Below are positions 25,788 to 38,900 of a DNA stretch of 64,000 nt, one piece after another. The notes under the pieces are model-generated. The model was not told the origin of the DNA and searched no databases. It saw nothing but the letters and a program-made list of their open reading frames with translations. Location of the stretch: the NCBI GenBank assembly GCA_009760855.2, contig WPIO01000030.1, forward strand, positions 374,001 to 438,000, read 5' to 3'. The translations under genes and the position numbers were made by a program. How positions within the stretch are numbered: the first letter of the stretch is position 1; each line of letters opens with the position of its first letter. Origin of the DNA: Cristatella mucedo (Eukaryota > Bryozoa > Phylactolaemata > Cristatellidae).

Positions 25788-27660
25788 TAAATCACGGTTA
25801 AATAGCTGATTTCTCGTGTCCCTCCGTGACTGGCGTTGGCGACCAAGAATACCGGCACTCTATCGTTTGGAAAGAGAATACTGAGGGACAGGAACGATTC
25901 CTCGCCGAAGTTTATGCATGAACCATAAGAGTATTCATCACCGAAGGTTAACTCGCCGTCGCCTGCCAATCATGCAGTAAGTCAACATGTCGGCCTGACC
26001 CTGTCTGGTGAATCCTGGCCGTACAGCATTTCAGTCACTCTGAGAAAATGAGTCCTACTAGGGTACAGTTTTACAGGTTATCGTGAAAGCTCGGCTAGCC
26101 TGCATGGCACCTCAGCAATGGTGGAAATTTTTTTTTTTGGGGGGGGGGGAGGTTCAAACACTGGCTGAGCCAGATTTTTATCTTGGAGGATAACCTGTAA
26201 AATTCAAACCTTGGGGCAAGATCCGCAAGATTTACGTGTAGGCGGGGCTAGAACATAACTAAAGAAAAGTTATAGCTCTAAATATAGTGTTTATTTGACT
26301 CAAACTCGGTGGTTTCTCGTAAGCTGAAATTAATATATAATTCTGTCGTTGGTGACCGTCAGGGTAGCACAGGAATAGTGGTGGTCCAGGTCACTGCCTC
26401 ACTGTAGGCGGAAGGGCAAGGTCCCCATGCCCCTGGCTTCGTCACTGGGTACAACGGCTTGCTGCTATGTGTGGAGGCTTGTTGACACGAATGATCTGCA
26501 TTGCACAAGCTATGTCCGCCTAGATTAGTCAGTCTTGCCACGAGTGGGACCCAGAAACCTGTACAGCAGGTCAACCTTATACAGGTGAGAAAAGAGATGT
26601 TTCGATTTTTTCTTAACTCACTGCAGAAGATTCTTTTGATGATCAACTCGCAAAGAAAACCGCCTCAACGACCACCACTAATTATGTCTGGGCTCACATT
26701 ACGAAGGTAGCAAAGGCTGAGGTCTGCCCTAAGATTTGGATGCAAAAACGTAAGAATATAGCTCAACTCGCCCAAGATCTTGACTCTCTTGGAGCCGAAT
26801 CTGGTTTCAGATGACGGTTCGGCTGCTTCCGCCCATGCAGCTAGCCGTGTTCGGGCCACGCCACCGCTCACCACAACGCTGAGCCACAGCCAGACGAGCG
26901 GCAGTTCGATTAAACCTCTTTATAAAAAATATCGCCTTCGCCATCAACAACAGCGCAACTAAACAGAACTGCTGGGGGCCCTGGTACATTAGGCTACCGG
27001 AGGACGGACACAGGAAACGCGAGGCAGGCCTTTCCGACGTGGGGGGACTTTCTCTGACCGGAGCAATCGTTAGAGACGGGGCTTCGATCTTACAAGTACC
27101 AAATAACGGTGTTACTGGTCGGACTGTATTCGCATCACGGCAAATTCCCAGCGAGTTACATCTCAGCTCGCAGAGGGCGCCAACTCATGGAAGGGGCTAC
27201 GGCTACAGGGGGAACCGGAATATACAAGCCATTACAAAGAGCGTGCTTATCTCCAGCCCCGGTCTGGCCATGTACCCTCGTTGCCTGGCGTGCGTGGTCG
27301 CGCTGCTGACGATCACCCGACACCCATTCAGATGCGTAATTGGGTGAGACCGAGAGCGCCCAACACCACGACTTGTCCACCCCATTTCAGGTTTCTAAAG
27401 GCCCCAGTTACATGGCGCCATGGCATATCCGGCCACGCCAACAGGTCAGGCCCAGCCCATGCGAGGACCCTAATCACATTACAGCCGTCCCATCAAACTG
27501 AACTTTACCTGGGTACACTTTCTTAAAGCGGCTGTCTAAAGTGAGTAACAGCGGGTCGTTGATTGCAATTACAGAGGAAGTAGAAGAAAATCTCGGGGAA
27601 AACTTAGCGAGGCTCAAGTCGTGGCGGATTAAGTGGTGACTTCCCAGAATAAAGGCTTGA
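25788..27660 (-). CDS. Unrecognised minus-strand coding candidate (two or three possible exons)
   Basis: Weak evidence for a gene of unknown function. Candidate exon at 25958-25788: after a good acceptor (gattggcag) the frame reads GELTFGDEYSYGSC, then ILFPNDRVPVFLVANASHGG, then REISYLTVI and a stop. It looks like real protein of the beta-rich extracellular kind. A second frame, 26570-26359, is Cys-containing and ends at a stop. A third, about 27660-27509, ends SRFKKVYP at a consensus donor (cccag/gtaaag). The pieces have not been shown to join in phase, and I recognise no family. Alternatively these are remnants of an unknown mobile element, since a repeat pair overlaps the region. Confidence 0.25.
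26069..26202. repeat. 134-bp element with 14-bp perfect inverted ends
   Basis: Arms 26069-26082 (ttttacaggttatc) and 26189-26202 (gataacctgtaaaa) are exact reverse complements around a 106-base interior, which holds adjacent T and G homopolymers (about 26128-26150). It could be a small MITE-like element. I saw no clear target-site duplication. Confidence 0.45.
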
Positions 27661-28084
27661 TGAGTCGAGATATGAATTCGATGTGGGTCAGGCCATGGTT
27701 TGGGAGGTTGAGCGGGTGTGTGTTTCAAGAGAAAGGGTTTGGAAGCAGATCAGGAATTAACAGGATTGGCTATTAGGCATTCAAGAAAAGTTTTCTAGTT
27801 CAGTATCATCTTGCAGAATTGCTAGATCGGCTGTGATTTAGGCCACTCGCACCAGAGGAGCCACCCTCAGCAATGGATGTATAGACCAACGGAAGATAAG
27901 TCCAAGAAACTCGGTCAATTCAGGCATATTTCTCTCCTTACTCAACATCAAACGATCGTTTGATGTATTATTGCAGAGGTTAATTAGTTTTGTCATGGAA
28001 AATGAGTGTACAGCTCCAGTGGTTCAGAAAGACGGCGTACCGGCTCATTTAGGATACATCGAACTTTATAGTTTAATTTGAAAT

Positions 28085-28255
28085 GCCATACGCATGTCAC
28101 CCCAAACCACGTTGTGCTTATTGTCATTGAGCATGCTGCCATTAGCCATTCGATTGCACTTCCTTTGCAGCAAATGTAAAGTGCCCAGGAAGAGATCGAG
28201 TTCTCTTGGGGCGCTAAATCAAATTTATTTTTATTATTACTGTTATTATAAACAC
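28085..28255 (+). mobile_element. LINE 3' tail
   Basis: ccatacgcatgtcaccccaa, ttcctttgcagcaaatgtaa and gtgcccaggaagagatcgag, then ttggggcgctaaat and ATT-like repeats. Confidence 0.7.
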
Positions 28256-29789
28256 TAATAAACTAAGGTGTTAGCATGGTGTGGCTTGATCTTATGAATG
28301 CTTACACACGATCATCCAAGCTGCCCTAGCTAATTTTTGATTATCCAAGAAAGTTATGACATCTGGCTAACACTAGTAGTTCCAAATGCTTGGCAGAGGG
28401 TTTTCCATATGCCAATTCTTTTTTCTCGCGAAAAATCTAACGGACGTTGTTACATGGTAGGTGGTAATAATGCGTACCACAATAAGGATTAGGGAATATA
28501 TGAGTGGAGGGTTCGATGAAGCTAGAGTTAAAGCTCGCTGCCTTGATCGCAACAAACACTCCGGATAACATGCCAATATGTCGGTGACGCACGGGGGGGG
28601 GGGCGCGAGCGAGTACTCTCCTGTAGTCTGCGTAGTTTGAAACTCTCCCTAACGGCAGGTTCGCGGCACCGAGCAGAACACTGAAGCTGGCTCAAAGACG
28701 TTATTCACACGGACGGACGCCGAAGCGGGCCTGTATGCGTGCACTGCCTGGCGTCCTCGACCTAACTCCTCTGGCCTTTGCCGCCCGTTACTTATATATC
28801 ACTACCATAAATCTCAACAGCCCATAAACCAATGACGGCGCCATTATCTCAAAATAGCCACAGTCTGTAGCAGTCATCTTGGTCGTCAGGTCTTTCAGTA
28901 GGTATTGTTTCAATATGATCAGGACCGGTGTCAAGTATCACACCGTCTGATCAGTGCAGTGTCTTGAGTTATTTTGACCATCTCACAAGCCAAATCTTAA
29001 CTAAGCCTAACTTAAATTTTTGCGGACGACTGATTGTTAATTCGATTAGTATCTGGCTAATTTCGAATATATTAAGTGGACCACGGCAATAAAGCAGATG
29101 CCCGCGACGAAATCGGACTGCAGCATACTAGCTGGAACACCGATAGCACGGACAGACCGTTTAATGCCGCCGTTACATCGCTCCAGTGAAATGAAACAGT
29201 TGACTACAACTTAACGTTGCTCCTCAGCATTTTGCACAATAGAAGAAGTATTCGCAGACTTGAAAAGACCCTTAATAGTCATTACAACAAAATGCTCAAG
29301 AACTCGTTCTGTCTGAATCGAAAAATCTTTACTTAGTTGGTAAAAAAAAGTTACCTATACCGGCTTCTGTGAAGCCATTCAAGACAGTGTGCTTGCGAGT
29401 GCTTACAGTGCTCTGGTCTAGCTTACTCTTCAGTGACTGGTTTAACAAGGCTGCTTCGCGTCGAGCTCGCATAGTTTGAAGGAAAAAACAGGGCAGTCTG
29501 TTAGCATGTGTTAATAAGGATGCGGGGGCAGCCGCATGGCTTCAACCTCTTGTGATGAGGTAGTCACCACTAATTCAATAAACATTGAAAGGTCAGGGTT
29601 CGGCACGGCCGAAAAACTCCTGCTTAGATTCCGACTTACCAAACCGTTAACATGTTTTCGTCTAAAATACATTCCCCAGCATGTACAAGGAATCTTAGTA
29701 CTTCTAGAGGAGAGCATAATATTTAAATTTCTACTGTGACTCCCTGGGTGCCGAGAATTTTTCGCAGCTAGCACTCGGCTAACTTCAGT
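28256..29789. other. Intergenic, no gene recognised
   Basis: AT-rich, with a G homopolymer (about 28592-28603). Short frames only; the 116-residue minus frame 29861-29511 has no recognisable domain. Confidence 0.5.
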
Positions 29790-30240
29790 CAGCGAACCCG
29801 TCCCGCGACTGCCGGACGTTTGGTGCTCCCACGTCACGTGGCAGATGGCCGCGCCTACCATAGGAGGTCTCTTTAGCCCTCAGCTGTGTCCGCGACTTCT
29901 GGCGGCCGGCTCGCGAGTATGCGTTCGTGCACAAGTTGGAACGGTCGTTGTTTTGGACCACTGTGGTCTGCGCTGTTTGAAACGCTACGCGCGTCCGAAA
30001 CAGGTGTCTGAAGTGTGTCGCCGTCGCCGAAGTAAGTTTCGCCAGTGCGGCTGGTCGACGAGAGCTTTAAACTCGTCTCTCACGCCGTGCCGTCGCCGCC
30101 TGCGTCGACGCGCATCCCTTCTGTGCCGTATGCCGGCACCGAATGTCTCTCTCTGTCTCTCTCTCTCTCTCTCTCGCTCCCTCCCTCCCCCCTCTTTCTC
30201 TCTCTCTCTCTCTGTCTCTCTCTCTCTCTGCGAAACAGTG
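29790..30240 (+). promoter_or_regulatory. CpG-rich block, possible promoter and first coding exon
   Basis: About 29790-30130 is dense in CpG, unlike its AT-rich flanks, and has an E-box pair (cacgtcacgtg) at about 29830. An ATG at 29845 opens a 53-codon frame (MAAPTIGGLFSPQLCPRLLA, then Arg- and hydrophobic-rich, like a mitochondrial presequence) that ends in phase 0 at a plausible donor (aaacag/gtgtct, 30003). I found no downstream exon, so no product is proposed. Read as a promoter on composition alone. Confidence 0.3.
30141..30235. repeat. (TC)n microsatellite
   Basis: CT repeat with short C-rich and T-rich interruptions just after the CpG-rich block. Frames through it are Ser-Leu or Glu-Arg repeats. 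Confidence 0.9.
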
Positions 30241-32689
30241 GCGAGACACCTAATGCTCAGTCGATTGTCGCGGTGGTATGCGTGGTGGGATTGGCCTGCG
30301 TACCAAGATTGTACCCCGGCGCCGACGGAATGGCACTGGGCTGCACGACGCTGACACTTCCTCCTGCGGTGGCGCCACAGGACAGGGCTTGCTGCCGCTG
30401 CCGCTTTGGGTAGGGACTGGACGTGAACTAGGCTCTGGGCAGAGTGGACACCGACAGGCACCCACGTACATACGTCCCTGTCGATTTATTGACGTCCTGT
30501 CCGCAGCACGCAGCATGCTGATTACTCTTGCAAGCGGCGGCGTTCTTTATTTATTGACGGTTTGTTTGTTTACATGCTATTTATTAATTGTCGTCGATCG
30601 GGTAACAATAACATGGATTTGACCACCCGACTCGGGTCGCATGGACAGCTGCTGGTCTTTCTGTGGGGAACGAGTATGCCTGGACTGAGCGACTCACGAC
30701 CCCCCCCCCTTCGAATTCAGGCCAGTTGACCAGCACTCCGAATTCTGCTGCAGCCTCGGTAGTGTGCCAATCTGCTAATTGTCTCAAAGCAACGCTCGGA
30801 TGGAGGTTATCGGTAGCCGGCCATGGCCCAGTGCTGTGCTAATCCAAAAATAATATGGCCTAGTACGTGATGGGTAAACTAGCAGCAAGAAGTGGGTAGG
30901 TCCGTCGTGACATACTGTGGTTTCTCTTGAATAAGATCTCGTGCCTAAGCTCATGGTTCTACTGAAACTTCACTCTTCTGCATGATTGACGACATGTAGT
31001 GGTGACAGCAAGACCGGCAGTGCCTTGATCGGTCACATTTGATGCCATCAATCACGAGAGCCACTAGAAGAAGCATCTAAACAGGATCGGTCTGAGGAAT
31101 TAAGCTCTAGGGTGGTTATAATCATGCTTTGCTGACGGAGGTCAGTGAATGGCATGTGACGTTTAGTTCCTGTGCAGGAGGCCGACCACTTGTTTTAGTT
31201 TCAGAGGATGTGTTCATCATCTCTTGCTTTTTTTCGTCGTCTCTCGGCCTCTCTCTTGAGAGGTAATTTAGGCCTGTGACAGCATGCTTTAGTAATCGTT
31301 CACATCTTTTAAGAGTCACCTTCAGTAGCTTAAAAAACGAATCTCCAGTCTTGCAGTGACGAACCCGGACGTCATACAATTCTTTCTGAAGTTAAGTGAA
31401 TATCAAAATGAAGTGCTCATACGAATCTCTAAGCTTGACGGCGAATTTTGAGACATTTTTAATGTTGAGCTTTGTTGAGTCCATCAGCTTGGGCTCACTA
31501 TCTTGGTTTCACCTTTGATGACCGCACGGTTGTTGAGGAATTTATCTATAAGACCTGTATGGCCAGTCGGCTCATTTGTGTCTCTCTTTTCCAGACTTGG
31601 AGATACTTGCATACGCTCATGTTTTCTAGGCTAAAGTGGTACAATCTTTTATTAGCAGAACTGCCAAAGTGCCTTCAAAACTGGAACAGTTACCATAAAT
31701 ATCACTGTTAGATTGTTTTTAAATACACAATTTGATCTCGTTTCCTAAAGAAGCTGGCATGACTTCTGGTCAAATAGCTTATTTTCACACAGACCTTCAA
31801 TGCTTGCAGCATCTTAGCTTCTTAATGTATAGCTGAACTGCTGCAGAAGCATAGACCACCTGCTTGATGTCAGCTGTTATCATTGTTATGCTTAACAATG
31901 CCTTGTGCTCGATATATTCTTTTGCAGCGGGTATTGGACTGAATTCATTCATACCCTGCAATCATGTCTGCTCTGCTGCCAATTCTGCCACTTCTTTTTC
32001 AATTGTCCATCATTTTATCTCTTTTCGATAACGTCTTCGACTGGTCTCTTATATAGCAATGCGTATCATTCCTTTGCTGTGTGATGTTATTGCTGATGGC
32101 TAAATATTGCACCGACAGGTACTTAAGCTTTGACTGTGCCATTGAAATATCTACAGAATAGCAATCATTTAGTCCTTTTGTAGCTGTTCCGTTATTGAGA
32201 TGCATACATGTATCGCTGACTTATGGTAATCTCCCCACTCGGACTTCTTTCTTATCTCACTTCTCTCTCATTGTCTTATTCATCTCGTGTCTCAATTTCT
32301 GTCTCCATGTCTGTCAGTCTGTCTCTCCCCGTGTCTGATTATCCCACCCTGCTTCTCACTGCCTCGTCTGTATTTCTCGTTCTCTCGGTCTCGGTATATG
32401 TTGTCGTGTCACTAACTTTATCGATGATTGTCTCGTGTCTCTTTCTCTCAGCCACCCTGTCAAAGCTCAATTAGCAATGCTGCCACCCTTTTTGCTAGTG
32501 ATGTAATGCTCCCAGAGACACTGTACTAACAGTAAGCTATTAAGCTGTTTATTGCTAGGTCATGCTCGCAGACACTTGATTTGCAGTTGCAAATTTTTAA
32601 GCCGATTAGTATTGGTTTAATAGGTATTATATTGGTATCGGTATATTGGTATTGTTATATTGATATTAGTATTAGTATTGGTCGTTAGT
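30241..32689. other. No recognised gene
   Basis: Short frames only. A 79-residue plus frame at 31472-31711 has no recognisable domain. 32240-32450 is a TC-rich pyrimidine tract. Confidence 0.45.
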
Positions 32690-33260
32690 ATTGTGTCCCA
32701 AGAGAACTAGGTCTCTATACAGGTGCTTTACCACTTGCTGCACGAGGATCAACCAAGGGGTAAAGATATGTATTGTATTGTGCATTCACAGGCATGCAAA
32801 AGCAAAGCAAGTACCTTGCTGATGGCAGCATGCTAAAGCACACAAGAAGGCTCCCACGGTTACCGATTAATTATGCCTCTGGCTTGCAAGATGCACCGTG
32901 ACATGCTCACACGGGAATGAAAAAGACAACTTCATAGGGCCGTAGAGAAAGCTGAACAGAATGCAGTCAGTCGGGTTAGTGACCGAAGCTGTTAGTTCCA
33001 GACCGTTGGTGTATACGAACTGAATGCCCTATCACGAAAGGCCTTCAATTTAGGAGGAGGGACGGTCAGCCGACCAGAAGCTGAGGAGCAGGTGGTGCAA
33101 CAGCTCACTGGAGCAGCTAGAAGATCTAATATTTAGGCGGTTACAAGGGAGCAAAGCACCGATAAGCCAGGATCTGTGTAAGGAAGATCTCTACAAGGTG
33201 GATCTTGCAATCGATTCGATGCTTGATTGGGAACCGGTAAAGCTCAGGCAGAGGCCACCC
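32690..33260 (-). mobile_element. Degenerate LINE 3' end, inverted
   Basis: Plus-strand landmarks agagaactaggtctctatac (tail), tggtgtatacgaactgaatg and cgattcgatgcttgattggg occur in the same order in the inverted copies at 40.6 and 56.4 kb. No frame survives. Confidence 0.55.
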
Positions 33261-33964
33261 GCCTAGTAGGGGTAGCTGGTTGCTGTTGGGGAGTTGGTGG
33301 CCAGGGAGAAGAGGCTGCATAATGACTGTGCTGTATCCAAACCACGAAGTGAAAGCTGAAATCTAAATCAGACCCACAGCAGCAGCAGCAGCAGCAGGCT
33401 CACTGCACTGCTTACTGTATGGAAAGCATGCATCAGGCTCGAGGCCGACTTGCATGCCCGACGCTCACTGCGCCCTCACTGCCCCTTGAGGATGTCGAAC
33501 TCAAGTGTAGTATCTGCCCTCCCTCCCACCCCCACCCCCCCCAGCCGGCATTGTCCAAAACCCTTGCTTGGCCTGAGTAGCCTGCTCGGCTAGTTAGTAC
33601 TGTCTGCCTATTGTTGATGCTGCTGCTGCTCCAATCCTGCACAATCAACCCATGGGTTGTGCCCGTGCCACTGCAGGTGCTGATACCTGACGACTCGACT
33701 CCCCTTTCACCTGCCCAGCAGCTTCCTGCATGGTCGAACATCAATCAGGAGCCTGAAAAATACTGACAGCCGACGGGCACACACCTGGCCAGCCTACTGG
33801 CCGTCCGGCCTGCCTTCTGATCTGCTCAGCTAAGCTGCTGTCAGCTGCTGCTGCTTCTGCTGCCAACGGCTTCAGGTCATTGCCGTTGTCACGACGCCTG
33901 CACCAAAAGTCGGGCTTGACGTCATGCAGCCAGGGTTGTGTCCCAGCAGCTAGCCGGCGGTACA
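33261..33964. other. Upstream region of ANKS6
   Basis: Contains a short CAG run (about 33376-33397) and rising GC content toward the start codon, typical of a CpG-island promoter. No TATA box or other element was firmly identified. Confidence 0.4.
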
Positions 33965-35705
33965 ATGGACAGTGTATCTGTCATGGCCGCCGGGCGACCG
34001 AGCCCGGACGGGACCTCAGCCGTGCGGCCGGCTGCCAACTCTGCTGTGCCGGACCGGCCGGCCGATAGGCGCGCCCAGCTCGAACAACTGGTCGCCGCCT
34101 GCGAGGCCGGCGACGCGGCTCGCGTCACACGCCTGCTGTCGGCCGAAGGTGCTCCCGAGGTGGATGCGGCCACCGAGGACGGTACCACGCCGCTGCAGGT
34201 GGCCTCGGCCAGCGGCTGCGAGGAGACGGTGCGCGCTCTGCTGATGCGCGGCGCTGCGCTCGACAGCGCCAATCACCTGGGCTGGACGCCGCTGCTGCAC
34301 GCCTGCCGCCACGGGCACACGGGCGTCGCCGTGCTGCTGCTGCAGCGCGGGGCGTCGCCGCGGGCTCGCACGCGGCTCGGCGTCGACGCCCTCGTGCTAG
34401 CCGTGCGCGGAGGTCACACACAGACCGCGCGCATCCTGCTGGACGCCTGGGCAGCCGGCGGCGGCAGCGGTGGTGGCGGCGGGCCGGCAGCGGCATCAGG
34501 AGCCGGCAGTGGCGTCGGCTCGGACGGGCCTGCGTGCGAGCTGAGCGCCCTGGCGGTGGCCGCGCTCACTGGGCACGACCCGCTGCTGCGCCTGCTCACC
34601 GATCGCGGCTGGGACGCCGGCGAGCGGGCACCGGCCACCGGAACGACGCCGCTCATGTGCAGCGCCATGAACGGGCACACGGTGACCGCGCAAGCACTGG
34701 TGGAGCGCGGATGCGACCCGAACGCCGAGGATGTCAACGGCAAGACGGCTCTGCAGCTTGCCTTTGATCAGGGCAAGCGAGAGGTGCGCAGCTTCCTCGA
34801 CCGCAAAACGGCGAACAGACCTCGCACCGGTGGGTTGGTCGGCTGCGCTTGCTCACTGTTGCAGTCTGCCGCACTCCCGGCCGGCAGACGCCTAGCGGCG
34901 CATGCATGCCTGCGTCGGTACCGACGAGGGTTCGATTTCAGCTTGGCGCCCGGAAGGCTGCCGAGCTCGTATGCGGTGCAGTGTGCGCCGATGGCAAACG
35001 AGCTGCTAGCCTCTCCACAAGATGTGATGCAACGAAAATGAAGTCGCGAGGCTCATCTCACACACGTGGAGTGCACGTGAGTGAGCTGGATACGAACGAC
35101 ACGTCTGCTTGCGGCTTCGAGAGATGAAAAACACCCAATCAGCATTCACCCAATCAGCATGGAGGACCCGGCTGCAGAGGCCTTAGGCTCTCCTGCCCTG
35201 GTCTGGCTAGGGCCGGCGACGTGGTGGTGGTGCCACGCCCACACCGAACGAAGGGACCGAGCCTTTGCCGTAATTTCTGGAGGAACTGGCATGTGCAGGA
35301 AATCGCTGCCGGTCTGGGCTTCGGCTCGGTCCCTTGCTGTGTGACGATCGCCCAGTCTTCGGTGATTTGAATGTAGGACGTCGGCAGGCAGTCGTGACAA
35401 GAGGACTTTTGCGGACCTCGCATTCGTTACTGATCTATTTCCATTTTTGTCCACAGGCAATGAAATCCCGAAGCTGGACATAATTGAAGCGACCAAAAAA
35501 GGTGATACTTACTGCATGGAACTGTTACTCTGTGGAACTGTGGAAGCTGTGGCTGCTGTTGGGTTGCTTTCTAGCCTTATTCTTGCCTGGTGCAGTGTGC
35601 AGCATCTGCTTGTCATGTCCTTAATTAAGCATGCACATGTGTATGCATTCACACACATAATACACACACACACACACGTAGTACACACGCACACATGCAC
35701 ACACA

Positions 35706-35795
<90 letters not shown>

Positions 35796-35819
35796 TACAT
35801 GCACACACACACGTACACT

Positions 35820-35903
<84 letters not shown>

Positions 35904-38900
35904 ATAATGTGAGGCTCCGTGCATGTTGGCAGAATTCTGGTGTCATATTTAATGACCACCTCACTATTGACAAAATTTATTGAGAAGATCAGTTCGTACG
36001 GCCATTTGCGATGTTTGCTTTTTCTCTTCTCTTTCCTCTCTATTCTCACTTCCTCTTTTTCTCGCTGTTCTTTCTTCTTTTTTATATATTCTTTTTCAGC
36101 ACTGCTCCCTCCCCTTGCTCTCTTTTATTAGTCTCCATTTTATTGCTGGCTTCCACTTCCCTTTCCCTCTCTTCTTTTGCTCCTTTTCCTCTTGCCTTTC
36201 TTTTGTCTACCTTTCTGTTCTCTTTATTTTGGCTGCCTTCTTTCTTTTTCTACATCTCTTCACACTCACTCACCATGTATATACCCACATGTATACACCC
36301 ATAGGTATACACCCACAGGTATATACACTCACACGTATACACCCATATGTACAGCATCCACGTATACACACACGCACTCGCGCACACATTCGTACACACT
36401 TTCTCCCTCACTCATTATCTTTTACTCTTGCTCACTTAGTATTGGAGAATAGCTGGCCTCAGTGGTAAGCTTCTGGTCAAATAAAGTGCAAATGTTTTGC
36501 TTATTTAGCCGAAGTGCCAGTACGCTACTCAAACTAGGATACAATTGAAAAGGTGAACAATTATGGGGTATTGAAAGCTAAAAGATACCGACGTCATTGA
36601 ATGCTTATTATTTCTTTGTCTTTTTAGTTGTACTAGAATAGTCTCTCGTATAAAACTAACTCTCTTTGACAATTAACCTTATCAGAGATGTCATTTGGCT
36701 ATTCCTGTGAAGTGTGGTGCTAATTTTATCTAACACAATTATATTAGAGGCAATACTCAGTACAGTTCCTAGGCCCCCTTGGGCTGTAACATTAAGCACA
36801 TTATATAAAATATCATTCATTTGTATAGCGCCTCTAGAGAACTTAATCTCTATTCAGGGGCTTCACATATGCCTCGGGGCTCGAGCCTACGACCTCAGCC
36901 AGACCTTGGTCGGGGCAAGCACCTTAACCGCTTGACCAAACCAGCTTGGCACTGTCAGAGTAAATGTCATCCTGGAAATCCCTAACCAAGCCGGAAACAG
37001 AGGTGAAGTAGTGCATGAAGTTAACTTCAGAATGCCCTGTTCTTTTTTAACGTTTACAGACACGCATGCATGGAAGTCTTTGTTTTAATGTGTATGCTAT
37101 ATGTCCTGGTGTTTATAAAAAGGCAAGCAAAAGTTTCGACTGGGCGAGTGTCATTCAGTCCTCCATCATTCTGTTCTGCTAGATGTCACTCTGGGGGAGG
37201 GGGCAAAATTTATGTGTAAAAGGTGATATCACGAAAAATCTTAATGATAAGCATAAGTACACTGTTGATCTCGGGTTCATTAGTTGACTCTGCCTTGTTG
37301 CATTAGCTCAAATGGTGGTAACGAACTCACCGTGGCAGGATTAATAATGATACAAATAATGTAGTTGTAGGGTAGCATAAGAGAATTAAATCTCTTTTTA
37401 GGCAGTTTCCATGTGCTGGAAATGAAGCATTTCAACTGATTTGGGGTTGTGACATGCACAGTTTAAGTCTGCTTGAGCATATAAGTGACAATCCCATGAT
37501 GGCATAGTCATTCGATGGATGCTATGCCGTCTTAAGTGAACATACCGTGTAAATATCTGGGTTGACGGCTATGGTTAATGTGCATTTAAACAGCATCAGC
37601 AGTAAATGGGTTGCTTGTCAGCCATCACCGATTAATTGGGTGATGAGCTTGACCATATCAGCCATCATTAAATTAAAGCTCCGAAGAGAAGAAGTTCTGA
37701 GGTAGCCTTCCTCTAAAGTAGGAAAGGTTATTAATATTTTTAAGGGCAAGCTGTTACTGGACCCCAATGCTGTTTTAATTTCCATCGTTATGAGTTGGCT
37801 GCAAGGTGTTGATATCACCATGCATCAGCTAGTTAGTGTACCATGAGATTATATAGCATTGCCCCTCATTTGGCACTCAGCCCTGAGGGTGTCCAGGAAC
37901 GTTATGCATATGGTACAGTCAGGTGCTACGGGAGATCCTGCTCAAGCCTTGAGCTTGTATCAAACGTATGGCTTCTCGTTCATATGGACATTTCAAGCTG
38001 ATGGTCTGGAAGCAGTGTGTGATTGCATGGCCCCCCCCCCCCCCCCCCCCGCGAAACATCCTTCTGCTTGCTTGCACACAAAATTGTGTGCAAACAAGCT
38101 GAAGGATGTTTCACGGGATTCAATTACGTAGATCAAGCCCACTTTATGGTGGGAACCTATCACGTGTCATGGTTAAATACTGTTGCTGTTTAGGGTTTGT
38201 ATCCTTGAAGGCAGCAAAGCATGTTTGCTGTAGGGGATATTGTTAGAATCAGAGAGATCTTGGATGGGAATGACAGTCAGGCAGACTTCAGCTTGCTACA
38301 GGATGGCATCACACCACTGATGTACGCTGCCATGTCTGGTCGGATTGATGTGGCCATGCTGCTGGTCGACCACGGCTGCGATGTCAACAAGCAGGACAGT
38401 GTCAACGAGTGGACAGCATTGATGCATTCGGTCTACTATGGGTGCGTAGCTGTGCTGAAGTTGCTTGCAGCAGTAGTATTAGTTAGACCTGGTTTTGATG
38501 CTATTCTGAACTGTTGCTTGCTTGCTTGCTGCTGCTGAGCGGAAAGTTATGTGCCCATTCAAGAGCAATGCCTAATCTCTTAAAGCACCTATGTGTCTGC
38601 ATCTTCTTGTTTCTGTTTTGTGACTCTGTGGCATGTATGCATGTTTCAGCTGCCTCTGATAAGTCCGTGATTCTATGTCACATAAGTGAGTTTTGGCATT
38701 TTAGTGCAATTTTCACCTCTACATAACTTCTCACCGGATAATACAGGGCCTTGTCAAGTAAACTTTTGTCGTGAACACTTTTAATTCATAAGATTTGAAA
38801 ATGCAAGTATTCATAGAGCATGCTTTGTGTTATTGCTGCTAGTCAGTCGTAAGTGAGAAAGCAGCAGTCTTTACATAAGAAAGCCGATTGGTTCATTTGC

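Noticed and set aside
34125-34496. Antisense frames opposite ANKS6 exon 1
   Set aside because: High GC keeps all frames open. The ankyrin consensus is unmistakable on the plus strand only.
38051-38114. MicroRNA precursor
   Set aside because: The stem is long enough, but the loop is only 2 bases and the arms are almost perfectly paired, unlike a Drosha substrate. Kept only as a palindrome.
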